Positions 7,291 through 7,358 of a DNA stretch of 7,358 nucleotides are shown here, piece after piece (position 1 is the stretch's first letter; each line of letters opens with the position of its first letter). The notes under the pieces are model-generated. The model did not search any database and was not told where the DNA came from. It saw only the letters and a program-made list of their open reading frames with translations. The position numbers and the translations under genes were made by a program. Source of the DNA: Holosporales bacterium (lineage in GTDB: Bacteria; Pseudomonadota; Alphaproteobacteria; Caedimonadales; UBA9215); the NCBI GenBank assembly GCA_003503995.1, contig DOCA01000052.1:8248-15605 (forward strand), read 5' to 3'.

Positions 7291-7358
7291 TCAAAAAGGT
7301 TCTAGTCTAGGAAAGGGCTCTCGACGACTATCCCTTATATAGTAAATTATCTTTGCAC
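7291..7358 (-). CDS. Possible C-terminal end of a minus-strand gene cut by the window edge
   Basis: In one minus-strand frame the sequence is open from the right edge to TGA at 7293-7291, encoding 21 residues that end in DSRREPFPRLEPF. A terminator-like hairpin lies 33 bases downstream, as expected for a gene end. The other two minus frames stop within 30 bases of the edge. In many alphaproteobacteria parB is convergent with holA, but this tail does not look like the ParB C-terminus I know, so I give no product. The fragment is too short to exclude chance. Confidence 0.2.
   Translation of the reverse strand, partial: AKIIYYIRDSRREPFPRLEPF

Noticed and set aside
7040..7358. tRNA gene, tmRNA, 6S RNA, parS site or CRISPR repeats in the right-hand intergenic region
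   Set aside because: I found no cloverleaf, no known RNA signature, no TGTTTCACGTGAAACA-like site and no regularly spaced direct repeats.

Overview
The window looks like a chromosomal segment of a moderately AT-rich alphaproteobacterium. The best evidence is the gene order DUF3576 lipoprotein - leuS - lptE - holA, together with the alphaproteobacterial LptE signature CGFEPLYG right after the lipobox. The first gene, an exported DUF294-type nucleotidyltransferase with ubiquitin-interaction-like repeats, suggests a host-associated lineage such as Holosporales or another protist symbiont. That placement is inference only.

Layout. (1) 11-2155: one continuous reading frame for a protein of about 714 codons with a Sec signal peptide, two 45-residue tandem repeats, a GlnD/DUF294-like nucleotidyltransferase core and its helical C-terminal domain. 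Two in-frame TAA codons (485-487 and 914-916) interrupt it, with no frameshift. It is best read as a young pseudogene, and a strong rho-independent terminator follows at 2182-2212. (2) 2213-2318: intergenic, with no confident promoter. (3) 2319-7039: a tight same-strand cluster of the DUF3576 lipoprotein, leucyl-tRNA synthetase (leuS), the LPS-assembly lipoprotein lptE (TTG start, overlapping leuS by 14 bases) and the DNA polymerase III delta subunit (holA). (4) 7040-7358: 319 bases with no complete gene but dense inverted repeats. Read on the minus strand they fit a small RNA of about 100 nt (-10-like box, 11-bp hairpin, terminator with seven U), a second terminator-like hairpin upstream of it, and perhaps the last 21 codons of a minus-strand gene entering from the right edge.

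The cluster in (3) is housekeeping: tRNA charging, outer-membrane LPS assembly and replication clamp loading, probably co-transcribed by virtue of overlap and short spacing. The unusual content is at the two ends: the broken secreted protein with MIU-like repeats on the left, and the structured, probably minus-strand non-coding region on the right.
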